From: Tritrichomonas musculus
Lineage: Eukaryota; Parabasalia; Tritrichomonadida; Tritrichomonadidae
Assembly (NCBI GenBank): GCA_039105265.1
Contig: JAPFFF010000012.1
Coordinates: forward strand, 4,588,001 to 4,652,000
DNA length: 64,000 nucleotides
Reading direction: 5' to 3'
In this document: positions 29,213-39,878 of the stretch, piece after piece
Layout of the letters: each line of letters starts with the position of its first letter
Position numbering within the stretch: position 1 is the first letter of the stretch
The notes under the pieces: model-generated
What the model was told of the DNA's origin: nothing
Seen by the model: only the letters and a program-made list of their open reading frames with translations
Database searches by the model: none
Position numbers and translations under genes: made by a program

Positions 29213-32200
29213 TCATTCACTTTCATTTTCGTTGCTAGAAGATTCTGATGCTGCCGGAGGTTGTTTTTGAAGCAATTTCATTTGCTCAAGCATCAAATTC
29301 ATTTGGTTCATTTGTTTTTCAAAATCTTTTTGCTGGTTTTGCAATTTTGTTTCAAATTCTTTTTTCTGGTTTTGCAAGTTTGTTTCAAATTCTTTTTTCT
29401 GTTTTTTCAAGTTTGTTTCATTAGATTCAAGTTTTCTCTTTAACGATAGAACTATTTCATGATGTTTTTTTTCTTTTGCATAATCGAGGGCAGTTTTGTA
29501 AATTTATTTAATTTATAAATGTCAAAAATAAATAAAAATTTGAATTCTATGAAAATAATATATTTTGAATACCATGAATGTTTTTTGGTTAAAATGTCTT
29601 TGCAGTTGATATCGATGCCTGGTTGTGATAATAAAAGTCTAACGATCTCTGGACGGCCACTGATGGATGCAATAATCAATGGAGTAGTGTCAAATTTTCA
29701 AATTGAATTCCAAAAATGAAATAAAAAAGAATTTTATGAAAAAATAAAAGTTGAATGTAATGAAAAAATAAGATTTGAATGTAATGAAAAAATATGATTT
29801 GAATTCTATGGAAAAATAAGATTTGAACGATATGAAAAAATAAGGTTTGAATGGAATGAAAAAAAAATTTGAATTCCATGAAAAAATAAGATTTGAATTC
29901 TATGAAAAAAATAAGATTTGAATGTCATGAAAAAATAAGATTTGAATCCAATGAAAAAATAAGATTTGAATTTTTTGAAAAAATAAGATTTGAATGATAT
30001 GAAAAAATAAGATTTGAATCTCATGAAAAAATAAGATTTGAATGTGATGAAAAAATAAGATTTGAATGTCATGAAAAAATAAAATTTAAATGATATGAAT
30101 AAATAGGATTTGAATTGTATAAGTGCTTAAATATGAAAACGCTTTTACAGTTGATTTCAATATTTGGGTTTGATAATAAAAGTTGAACAATTTCAATACG
30201 ACCAGAAAGAGCAGCATGTATAAGTGGAGTCCAATTAAATATTCATATTATACACCAAAAATTATTAAAAATTTGAATTTTATGAAAAAAAAACAAATTT
30301 TGAATATCATGAATGTTCTTGATTAAAATGTCTTTGCAGTTGACTTCGATGCCTGGATGTGATAATAAAAGTTTAACAATCTCTGAATTGTATCTGGTGG
30401 ATGCAATAATTAATGGAGTAGCGTCAAATTTTCAAATTGAATTCCAAAAATGATCAAAATAAAAAAGAATTTTATGAAAAAATAAGATTTAAATGTCATG
30501 AAAAAAAAATATTTGAATCCAATGAAAAAATAAGTTTTGAATGTCATGAAAAAATAAGATTTGAATGATATAAAAAAAATAAGATTTGAATTCCATGAAA
30601 AAATAAGATTTGAATAGAATGAAAAAATAAGATTTGAATGTAATGAAAAAAAAAGATTTGAATCTGATGAAAAAATAAGATTTGAATGTTATGAAAAAAT
30701 AAGATTTGAATATTATGAAAAAACAAGTTTTCAACGTGATGAAAAAATAAGATTTGAATCCAATGAAAAAATAAGATTTGAATCTCATGAAAAAATAGGA
30801 TTTGAATTGTATAAGTGCTTAAATATGAAAATGCTTTTGTAGTTGATTTCAATATTTGGTTTTGACAACAAAAATCGAACAGTGTCAGCATTACCGTTAT
30901 AAACAGCATGTATAAGTGGAGTCCAATTAAATATTCATATTATACACTAAAAATTATTAAAAATTTGAATTTTATGAAAAAAAATAAATTTTGAATATCA
31001 TGAATGTTTTTGATTAAAATGTCTTTGCAGTCGATTTCGATGCCTGGTTGTGATATTAAAAGTTTAACGATCTCTGAATGGCCTTTAGCGGATGCAATAA
31101 TCAATGGAGTACTGTCAAATTTTCAAATTGAATTCCAAAAATGATCAAAACAAAAAAGAATTTTATGACAAAATAAGATTTGAATGTAATGAAAAAATAA
31201 GATTTGAATTCTATGAAAAAATAAGATTTAAATTCTATGAAAAAATAAGACTTGAACGATATGAAAAAATAAGATTTGAATCTCATGAAAAAAATAAGAT
31301 TTGAATGTGATGAAAAAATAAGATTTGAATGTAATGAAAAAATAAGATTTGAATGATATGAAAAAAATAAGATTTGAATCTCATGAAAAAATAAGATTTG
31401 AATCGCATGAAAAAATAAGATTTGAATGATATGAAAAAATAAGATTTTAATTCTATGAAAAAATAAGATTTGAATCTGATGATAAAATAAGATTTGAATC
31501 TGATGATAAAATAAAATTTGAATCCAATGAAAAAATAAGATTTGAATCTGATGATAAAATATGATTTGAATTCTATGAAAAAATAAGATTTGAATGGAAT
31601 GAAAAAATAAGATTTGAATTCTATGAAAAAATAAGATTAGAATTCTATGAAAAAATAAGATTTGAATCTCATGAAAAAAATAAGATTTAAATGTCATGAA
31701 AAAAATAAGATTTGAATTGAATGAAAAAATAAAATTTGAATCTCATGAAAAAATAAAATTTGAATTCTATGAAAAAATAAGATTCAAATCTCATGAAAAA
31801 AATAAGATTTGAATGATATGAAAAAATAAGATTTGAATGATATGAAAAAATAAGATTTGAATATGATGAAAAAATAAGACTTGAATGATATGAAAAAATA
31901 AGATTTGAATGATATGAAAAAATAAGATTTGAATTCTATGAAAAAATAAGATTTGAATTCTATGAAAAAATAAGATTTGAATCCAATGAAAAAATAACAT
32001 TTGAATGATATGAAAAAATAAGATTTGAATAGCATGAAAAAATAAGATTTGAATGTCATGAAAAAATAAGATTTGAATGATATGAAAAAATAAGATTTGA
32101 ATGTCATGAAAAAATAAGATTTAAATGGTATGAATAAATAGGATTTGAATTGTATAAGTGCTTAAATATGAAAATGCTTTTGTAGTTGATTTCAATATTT

Positions 32201-34160
32201 GGTTTTGACAACAAAAATTGAACAATTTCAGTACGATTAGAAAGAGCAGCATACATAAGTGGGGTCCAATAAAATATTCATATTATACACCAAAAATTAT
32301 TAAAAATTTGAATTTTATGAAAAAATAAATTTTGAATTTCATGAATGTTCTTGATTAAAATGTCTTTGCAGTCGATTTCGATGCCTGGATGTGATAATAA
32401 AAGTTTAACAACCTCTGAATGGCCTTTGGCGGATGCAATAATCAATGGAGTACTGTCAAATTTTCAAATTGAATTCCAAAAATGATCAAAACAAAAAAGA
32501 ATTTTATGAAAAAATAAAATTTGAATGTAATGAAAAAACAAGATTTGAATTTTATGAAAAAATGAGATTTAAATCTCATGAAAAAATAAGATTTGAATGA
32601 TATAAAAAAAATAAGATTTGAATCCAATGAAAAAATAAGATTTGAATCCAATGAAAAAATAAGATTTTAATCCAATTAAAAAATAAGATTTGAATTCTAT
32701 GAAAAAATAAGATTAGAATTCTATGAAAAAAATAAAGATTTGAATGTTATGAAAAAATAAGATTTGAATGTCATAAAAAAATAAGATTTGAATGTTATGA
32801 AAAAATAAGATTTGAATGTCATAAAAAAATAAGATTTGAATGTTATGAAAAAAAAAAGTTTGAATGGAATGAAAAAATAAGATTTGAATCCAATGAAAAA
32901 AATAAGATTTGAATCTCATGAAAAAATAAGATTTGAATGTTATGAAAAAATAAGATTTGAATCTCATGAAAAAATAAGATTTGAATGTTATGATAAAATA
33001 AAATTTGAATGTCATGAAAAAATAAAATTTAAATGATATGAATAAATAGGATTTGAATTGTATAAGTGCTTAAATATTAAAATGCTTTTGCAGTTGATTT
33101 CAATATTTGGGTTTGATAACAAAAGTTGAACAGTTTCAGTACGACCAGAAAAAGCAGCATGTATAAGTGGAGTCCAATTAAATATTCATATTATACATCA
33201 AAAATTATTAAAAATTTGAATTTTATGAAAAAACAAATTTTGAATATCATGAATGTTCTTGATTAAAATGTCTTTGCAGTTGATTTCGATGCCTGGTTGT
33301 GATATTAAAAGTTTAACAATCTCTGAATGGCCTCTGGCGGATGCAATAATCAATGGAGTAGCGTCAAATTTTCAAATTGAATTCCAAAAATGATCAAAAT
33401 AAAAAAGAATTTTATGAAAAAATAAAATTTGAATCCAATGAAAAAGTAAGATTTGAATCCAATGAAAAAATAAGATTTGAATGTCATGAAAAAATAAGAT
33501 TTGAATTCTATGAAAAAATAAGATTTGAATGCCATGAAAAAATACGATTCGAATGTTATTAAAAAATAAGATTTGAATGTAATGAAAAAATAAGATTTGA
33601 ATGATATGAAAAAATAAGATTTGAATGTCATGAAAAAAATAAGATTTGAATCTCATGATAAAATAAGATTTGAATCTGATGAAAAAATAAGATTTGAATC
33701 TGATGAAAAAATAAGATTTGAATGTCATGAAAAAATAAGATTTGAATGTAATGAAAAAATAAAATTTGAATTTTTTGAAAAATAAGATTTGAATGTCATG
33801 AAAAAATAAGATTTGAATGGTATGAATAAATAGGATTTGAATTGTATAAGTGCTTAAATATAAAATGCTTTTGCAGTTGATTTCAATATTTGGTTTTGAT
33901 AAAAAAAATTGAACAATTTCGGTACGACCAGAAAGAGCAGCATACATAAGCGGGGTCCAATTAAATATTCATATTATACACCAAAAATTATTAAAAATTT
34001 GAATTTTATGAAAAAATAAATTTTGAATATCATGAATGTTTTTGATTAAAATGTCTTTGCAATTGACGCTAATTCCTTTTTTTGAAAGGAGTTCCTGAAC
34101 ATATGTGAGTGTATAACTTCCAGATGCTTCGAGAAACTCTTGAATATCGCTAGAACTCAT
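29213..34160 (-). CDS. Ankyrin-repeat gene split by eleven intervening segments
   Basis: Twelve coding blocks lie in order on the minus strand. The first, 34,050-34,160, starts MSSSDIQEFLEASG. Ten ankyrin blocks follow: type B (WTPLMYAALSGRTEIVQFF...) at 33,864-33,959, 33,081-33,176, 32,173-32,268, 30,830-30,925, 30,138-30,233, alternating with type A (DATPLIIASARGHSEIVK...) at 33,267-33,365, 32,359-32,457, 31,018-31,116, 30,327-30,425, 29,593-29,691. The last block, 29,213-29,497, reads TALDYAKEKKHHEIV, then a Lys/Gln coiled coil (KKEFETNLQNQ repeats) and a Ser/Glu tail. None of the blocks has a stop or frame break. They are separated, always at the ankyrin hairpin loop after NCK(D/S)I, by short segments (90-95 bases) and long 24-bp arrays (404-1,056 bases), several of which are not multiples of three and carry stops in the ankyrin frame. 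No GT-AG ends are seen. It is either a recently amplified pseudogene or a gene with unusual introns. Confidence 0.6.
29692..30137. repeat. 24-bp tandem array 1 inside the ankyrin gene
   Basis: Roughly 15 copies of a 24-base unit: ATGAAAAAATAAGATTTGAA, then T and three variable bases. The variable bases (TGT, TCT, TTC, GGA, GAT) differ between neighbours, and A-run lengths vary. It sits between ankyrin blocks A and B; its edges (about 40 bases each side) are shared with the other four arrays. Length 446 bases. Confidence 0.9.
30426..30829. repeat. 24-bp tandem array 2
   Basis: Roughly 13-14 units of the same 24-base repeat, total segment 404 bases. Unit order differs from array 1, but the flanking edges are conserved: TCAAATTTTCAAATTGAATT on one side and GAATTGTATAAGTGCTTAAA on the other. 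Confidence 0.9.
31117..32172. repeat. 24-bp tandem array 3 (longest)
   Basis: Roughly 40 units of the 24-base repeat in a segment of 1,056 bases. Groups of units repeat in the same order (for example GAT-ATG units at 31,800-31,920), showing local block duplication. Some units have GATGATAAAATAA in place of GATGAAAAAATAA. On the minus strand it reads as IQILFFH(x) or FKSYFFI(x) in two frames, which follows from the 24-base period and is not evidence of protein coding. Confidence 0.9.
32458..33080. repeat. 24-bp tandem array 4
   Basis: Roughly 22-23 units of the 24-base repeat in a 623-base segment. A pair of units (GTTATGAAAAAATAAG followed by GTCATAAAAAAATAAG) is repeated several times near 32,740-32,850, showing doubling to a 48-base period. 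Confidence 0.9.
33366..33863. repeat. 24-bp tandem array 5
   Basis: Roughly 17-18 units of the 24-base repeat in a 498-base segment, next to the ankyrin block closest to the gene start. Edges match the other arrays. One A is missing near the B-block edge (TAAATATAAAATGC), which puts this array in frame with the B block, unlike arrays 1, 2 and 4. Confidence 0.9.
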
Positions 34161-35544
34161 TAAAAAAAAAAATATAAAAATTTTTAAAAAAGTGTAAATT
34201 ATCCGCTTTTTTCTGAATTTTCTGAAGAAATATAGATATTCAAAAATTTGAATAAATAAAGTAACAAAAGAAATTCTCAAGTAACTTTGACTTCAGAAGA
34301 AATTTAATGTCTTGCACACGAAGAAAATGACTTGTTCCAGCAGATAGAACAAAATAAAGTCACAGAATCCTTAAATGAATTCTTAAAAATCGATATCAAG
34401 TGATATACAGAAGAAATAAATACCAATTAAATGCATTTTGACGTACATTATTTTTTAAACACCAAAGGATTTAACATATTTTTATTACAATAATTTCAAG
34501 TACGAAGATTTTCATGTAATTCTTTAAGGTTCTCCTTTCAAATTTATAAAATTTAATTTAATGAGATTTCACAAATAAAATATACATAAATATCATCTGT
34601 AAAAATGAATTAAAATATAAAATTTATGAAAATATATATTTTAAAAAATTGTATAAAAACATTTTCATGGAATATTATTGTTTTTATTTTTCTACTGATA
34701 GAAATCACAAAATTAAAAAATCAATAAAATTTTGAATAAAATAAGATTTAATCGTTGAGGCCAAATATTTTTATTTTTCACCAAAACTTTTTCCGAAAAA
34801 TGCTCTATTGAATTATATCTTCTATGAGTTAATTCAATATTGAATAATTTACATTTTTTTAGGGAAGGAGAACCTTAAAGATTGAACAAAATGCAATAGA
34901 TTTAAGTTAGCTGTGGAAATTTAAAATGAAATTAAAAGTTTATAAAAGAATATTATAATCGTAAATAATCTAGAAATTTTGAATAAAGTGAATTGATTTG
35001 CTCTTAAAATGATAGTATACTTTTTTTAACCATTTTATAAAATGGTCAATCATTTCACCTTTAAAAATATCGGGGGGGTTTATAATGCATTTTACTTTTT
35101 AAAAAATGATTTTATAATACAATTTAATTGTTATTTTTGAAAAAAGTAAAATGCAAGTTTGGAATGTGATATAAAAAAAGTTGGGGAAAATGGTAATATT
35201 ATCTCTTTTTTGGGCATGTTATTTTGAGAATCGATATCAGAATTGACACTTTTTTAATCTTGATAATCCATTATCAGTTTATAAATCTGATATCGATATT
35301 CTCAGGAAATCGTTAATCAAATAGGAAATGTTATATGAAAAATAATTTATATTTGATAAAGATTATTGATTACCAATCATTATCAGACATTTTTTACTTA
35401 ATAAACATTATTAGATTTTATTTTTCTCTTTGAAAAATAATATGTCATTTAGATAAAGCATATATTCTCATTTTTTATTATTTAAAATTTATTAGAGGCA
35501 AATATATTTGTATTTTTTATTTCTTTAAAATTTGAATACTTTCG

Positions 35545-35583
<39 letters not shown>

Positions 35584-35762
35584 ATATTTGATATCGAGAT
35601 CGATTATTAAAATAATAATTTTGTAATCAATATCAAAAAACGTACTGATAATTGATATCGATTATTGAGATATAACAAGCCTACTCTTTTTTTCTTTTTA
35701 AACTTTTTAAACTTTTTAAACTTTTTAAAAAAGTAAAATGCAACAAAACATTTTTCCCCAAG
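34161..35762. other. 1.6-kb AT-rich spacer with inverted and homopolymer repeats
   Basis: No gene. Features seen: an inverted repeat TGCATTTTACTTTTT (near 35,086) against AAAAAAGTAAAATGCA (near 35,140), a run of CGGGGGGG near 35,071, a run of about 33 T at 35,549-35,582, and several GATATCGAT-type palindromic words near 35,590-35,660. Confidence 0.5.
35138..35207. repeat. Dispersed repeat copy 1 (GTTGGGGAAAA type)
   Basis: Shares AAAAAAGTAAAATGCAA, GGAATGTGATATAAAAAAAG and TTGGGGAAAATGGTAAT with copies at 35,708-35,815 and 53,036-53,130. It may be the end of a short mobile element. Confidence 0.55.
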
Positions 35763-35815
35763 TTGAAATGTGATATAAAAAAGTTGGTGACAAATAGTAA
35801 TTTCCCTTTTATTTG
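35708..35815. repeat. Dispersed repeat copy 2
   Basis: Contains AAAAAAGTAAAATGCAAC, CATTTTTCCCCAAGTTGAAA, TGTGATATAAAAAAGTTGG and AATAGTAATTTCCCTTTT, in the same order as copies 1 and 3. The small ORF at 35,763 begins within it. Confidence 0.55.
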
Positions 35816-36098
35816 TATTAATAATTCAAAATATCAATTTCTAGAAGCAGGACAAGATAAAGAAAGGCATTATACAACTCTTATTAAACTTGATGAAAAA
35901 TACGTTTTATTTGATGATGATAACGTTTTACCTTTATTTATATATCACGGATATAATAGGAATTCCTTTGATTTTATTAAAAGATACAATTCTTTTCTGA
36001 AAAAAAAAATTGCAGAAGAAATAAAAACAACAGTTTATAAAGACCAAAATTCAACATCAAATCATTCGGTAAATACAGATCAAACACAATTATTTTAA
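35763..36098 (+). pseudogene. Fragment resembling the His-box end of a ubiquitin-specific protease
   Basis: A 111-residue frame that begins at TTG inside a dispersed repeat, so the N-terminus is not real. The central HYTTLIKLDEKYVLFDDDNV resembles the catalytic His motif of USP-type deubiquitinases (HYTAYIK...WYLFDDxxV). The Cys box and most of the catalytic domain are absent. It looks like the broken end of a peptidase gene, cut at the repeat. The tail is Ser/Asn/Gln-rich. The match is short and recalled from memory, so confidence is limited. Confidence 0.4.
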
Positions 36099-37225
36099 AA
36101 AATGATGTAACATATTAATTTAACAAATAGTTCAGATAATTCGAATAAAAACAAACAAATAAAAAGCAAATATAAAAAAATTCAAAAACAAAAGGCCAAT
36201 CATCTATAATAAACACATCAAATAAAATACAAAAATCAAAAGCCTATTTAAATAGTTGTTCATCGTTATCTGCTCCAAGAAATTGAATCTAGGAACAGTT
36301 TTCTCTTGATAATCCAAAATCAGCTTAATATTTTATCAGATGAATTTTTTCATTAATCAGATTCAGAATCTTTTATCCAGAACATATATATTGATCATCC
36401 TAGACATTTATTTCTTAAAAAGGAATAGTTGATGTTGAATCATTAAAAGCAATGAAAATCTTTATTACATTCAAAATAAAAGAACGAAAGACTCACAATT
36501 TGCTATTTATAGAAATGTTTTTAAAATAATAACAAGTAAAATTATTCGTGATTTGGATTTCAATGATCAAAGTTTAACAAATGCAGAAATATTACAGCAT
36601 CTGTTGAATGTAGGAAATAATGATAATGAAATTGAAATACAAGGAAATAAAGTCTATAAGATATTAAAAGATGTAATAGAAACAGGTGACATAAATTAAA
36701 ATAATATACAAAACAAATTAATGCCTGTTCTTAATTGATGTTATTTTAAATATTCACAATGGTATAATTGGTATAATGAATGATAAGTCGGCTAATTCCT
36801 CAATGACCTTAAAATATGATCCTGACGATCTAGTAGTATACGTTAGGCTGTGCTCAGTGCCTTCGCCCATCCTAACCTTGCTGGCCACTAGCTCACGTTC
36901 AGTTAGCTGGTTCCCGCTACTGAAATGACCAAATATCATTTTAAAAACTTATGATATCCAAAAATTAATGACATCACAAGTTAATTAAAAGTTAATCTTA
37001 AAATTAACTTACCTCATATTGAAAATTAAAAATAAAAAAGAAAAAGTAAAATTTAAATGTAAATGTAAAATAAAAAATGACAAAACAAAAATAAAAATCA
37101 TAAATGAAATTATAATAAATGAATAAGGTTGTGCGTTCTAAACGGCCACCCAGACCTAACCTCACCTACAATATCATCAAGGGTAGGTAAAAGCAAAAAA
37201 ATATGGAAAATCAATTATGTCCATT
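36099..37225. other. Spacer with two GC-richer patches
   Basis: Mostly AT-rich. A GC-richer patch at about 36,820-36,935 (ACGATCTAGTAGTATACG, TGCCTTCGCCCATCCTAACC) and another at about 37,130-37,190 (CGGCCACCCAGACCTAACC) stand out. Some short coding-like stretches near 36,470-36,690 could be gene remnants, but I cannot assign them. Confidence 0.4.
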
Positions 37226-38072
37226 TTATTTATTCTCAAGAGCTGAAATTCTTGCCTCTAATTCTGCCATTCTTTCATCCATTTCGCTTTTTCTAAAGAG
37301 AACATCATCAAATTCAACTTCTAATTCAGCTTCCGCTTTTGTGATAGTAATTGGAGCATTTCCAGGACAATATTCAAGAGCTCCCGTTATTTCATCCCAA
37401 CTCAATGCCCCAAAACTATCTCGATCCCGATATGGAATCATCATTGTGTGAAGCCGACAATCAGCATATTTCATTGGTTCATCAATCTTTTCTGTTTTGA
37501 AGATGATATCAAATTGCTTATTGTCAGAATGATAAACTTCAAACCAATCAAATGTGCTCCTTCATGAAATGGAACATGATCTGTTGTTTCTCGATCACCA
37601 CCAGTCCATTTTTTCCTTTCTATCGGTAATTGAGTCAAAAACATTTTATTGATTTTGGCTATGAAGAAATCATCTTTCTTTCGATAAGACGACAAATCTG
37701 GCGTCAAGGTTTTCCTAGCATATTTTGCATCATAATCAGATTCTGTCAAATATTTTGTCTTTTCATCTTTGTATAATATGGAACTTACATTTTATTATCT
37801 CTTTCAATTTTCCAACAATCCTCTCCATTTTGGATAAATTTAATAAAATTATCTTCAACACTCATGCAAAATCCAATATTATGATATAAATCTGCATAAT
37901 CAAAAAGGAAAGCATTTGACAATGAATCAACATCCTCAGCCGAACAGTTAAAAACGCAATTTCCAAAAGATGCAATTAAAAAGCAATATGGTTGGTCAGT
38001 GAAATATGTCCATTGCTTATCATCAATGGAAATTTTTATATTATTCGGTATTTTTTTTGAGATTGATCCCAA
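37226..38072 (-). pseudogene. Broken gene of unknown family
   Basis: Three overlapping or adjacent open pieces on the minus strand follow each other in different frames: 37,785-38,072 (starts MGSISKKIPNNIKISIDDKQ), about 37,530-37,755 (DYDAKYARKTLTPDLSSYRK, then WTGGDRETTDHVPFHEGAHL) and 37,226-37,520 (ADCRLHTMMIPYRDRDSFG, ending in a short coiled coil ELEARISALENK). Base composition is coding-like and richer in GC than the flanks. About two frame breaks. I do not recognise the family and cannot say whether it is a host gene or part of a mobile element. Confidence 0.45.
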
Positions 38073-38622
38073 AAAATATATAGAAAATATTTTTGATGAT
38101 ATAGAATTTGTTGAAACATCTTCTGATTCAAAAGATGATTTTATTTATTCCAGTGAATCTGGAGAAGAAGAATAATATTCTTTATGAGGAAGAAGACGAA
38201 TTTTCAATTAATAAAGAAGATGAATGCAATTTAAACAAAGAAAAATATGATATAAAGTTAGACGATAAAAATGTTTAGGTTCCTAAAAAACAAGAAAACT
38301 AATATATAAAAAGTAGATTAAAAATTTTATTTATATTTTGTATAAGTCAAAGCATTATTTATATATCTGATTAAAATGTCATTTTTTATAGGCGATGTAA
38401 TATGAATAAAATAATATTTTATGATTTTATATCACATGTCATACAAAAATGATAATCAATTTGGATTTTATAATCATTATTTTTTTTAATTTATTGCATT
38501 CTTCTTTCATTATATGAATTTAGAGATACACATTTTCATTTAAAATTTAAAAATGAGCTTTACTTATAATTTTAGACATATTTGGATATATATGTCTGCT
38601 TAGACATATATATCGTATATCT
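38073..38622. other. AT-rich spacer
   Basis: No clear gene. A short acidic stretch on the plus strand near 38,085-38,275 (coding-like, Asp/Glu-rich) ends in stops and may be another remnant. TTTAGACATATATGGATA-type near-palindromes occur at 38,570-38,615. Confidence 0.4.
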
Positions 38623-39003
38623 TTGCATAAAGAAGAAAAAGAAGAAGATTCTAATACGCATGAAGATGAAAATGATGACAAAAATACAACTAAAATAAGT
38701 GAAAATGAACATCACAAAGATTCAAATGAACAAGAAAAAGCTAGTGAAGTAGATTCATCTTATTTTAATTTCTTAACATGTCTCTTTCGTATCATACTGG
38801 AAAATAACAAATATCAAAATTGGCACGAAATAAATGACGAATGCGAAAGTTTCGATGATGATGATGATAATCAAACAATAATTGATTTTTATGACTGGAA
38901 AGGAAGGGTTAATTTATTAAATGTAAAGCAACTTTCAATTGAAATTCGTTTTAGGGCTGTTAAAAACAAATTAGAATCCAAATCAAATTCAAATAGTAAT
39001 TAA
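38623..39003 (+). CDS. Small acidic protein of unknown function
   Basis: A 126-residue frame that may start at an ATA/TTG or the upstream region, since no ATG sits at 38,623; the internal start is unclear. The N-terminal third is Asp/Glu/Asn/Lys-rich. The rest (FNFLTCLFRIILENN, FYDWKGRVNLLNVKQLSIEIRF in two parts) could be helical. It lies just upstream of a transposase fossil and could be a remnant of that element or of a host gene. No domain recognised. Confidence 0.3.
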   Translation: MHKEEKEEDSNTHEDENDDKNTTKISENEHHKDSNEQEKASEVDSSYFNFLTCLFRIILENNKYQNWHEINDECESFDDDDDNQTIIDFYDWKGRVNLLNVKQLSIEIRFRAVKNKLESKSNSNSN

Positions 39004-39067
39004 TAATAAAATAGATAAAACGAATATTTATTAAAAATTATGTGGAAATTAATAATAAACTAGATAC

Positions 39068-39878
39068 AATGCCTGAAAATATTAAACTCTTCAAACGAAT
39101 TGCCAATATGGAAGAAAATGAACCAATTTGCAAGCCAAGATATTTATATAATATATTAAACAATTCTTAGAAATGGACGATGATGAGAAAAGATGTTTGT
39201 TGGAACATGGATCAGAGAATAATATGTGGGGAGGTTTTCGTGAAAATAAACAAAAGATCTCATATGATAGCATTGAATGCTTAATAGTTTTAGTTCTTGA
39301 TTTTCCAACAATGTCAGCGAAATCATATGCAAATTATTTAAATTCTCAGTTTGGCCCAAAACATACAAAAGGTAAGTATATTCATACTAAAAATGTTCAA
39401 AGTTATTTAAAAAATCTTGATTTTTCTGTTAAAAATTGCTCTTTTGAACCTACTCATAAAAACTGTGTAGGATTAAGAATTTATCGAGTAGCATGGTGCC
39501 GATTTATTAAAGATATTATTAATAATGATAATGTCCTATTAAGTTTCATCGATGAGGCAGATATAACATAGCAAAGAAAATATGAAAGAGCATATTGTGG
39601 TCTTACTCCTCTTGCTAATTGCCCACTTGATAAAATTAAAATGACTGTAATTGCTTTGGGTTTGCCTGCGTTTGGCGTTCATTTTGGATTTTATTGTAAT
39701 TCATAATGATGATTATTCTGACTTTTTGAGATGTGCTGTTGATTTTATAAGAAGATACATATGTAATAAAGATACTGATATTATCTTCATTGAGGGCAAT
39801 TGTCCAATTAATTGCACTCACGTAGTTGAAGAAACAATCGAGGATCTGAAAATTGCCCTAATTCCTACAGTTGAATGA
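39068..39878 (+). pseudogene. Tc1/mariner-IS630-like DDE transposase fossil
   Basis: A plus-strand relic of a DNA transposon. It starts at an ATG (MPENIKLFKRIANMEEN); the helix-turn-helix part is in the frame 39,173-39,571 (ISYDSIECLIVLVLDFPTMS, SAKSYANYLNSQFG), ending FIDEADIT around the first catalytic Asp. The next frame (39,651-39,878) has YSDFLRCAVDFIRRYI and FIEGNCPINCTHVVEE, the DDE_3-like second catalytic box, in which the usual FxxDNAPxH Asp appears to be replaced. There is a frame break near 39,150, a stop near 39,570 and another break near 39,640, and the region of the third catalytic residue is poor. Terminal inverted repeats were not found. Confidence 0.6.

Noticed and set aside
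31117-32172. CRISPR-like array
   Set aside because: The unit is 24 bases with only three or four variable bases. There are no true spacers and no cas genes, and the organism is a eukaryote.
29692-33863. Long minus-strand frames (IQILFFH and FKSYFFI repeats) as a repetitive protein
   Set aside because: They follow from a 24-base period that lacks stops on that strand. Two frames are open at once, and array lengths are not multiples of three.
29498-34049. Ordinary GT-AG introns in the ankyrin gene
   Set aside because: No GTATGT-like donor and no consistent AG acceptor lie at the block edges on the coding strand. Any splicing would have to be unusual.
35549-35582. Long poly-T run as a biological signal
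   Set aside because: A single homopolymer in very AT-rich DNA; its length could also be an assembly artefact.
36754-36939. 61-residue minus frame in a GC-richer patch
   Set aside because: No family signal, and flanked by repeat-like words; more likely a repeat remnant than a gene.
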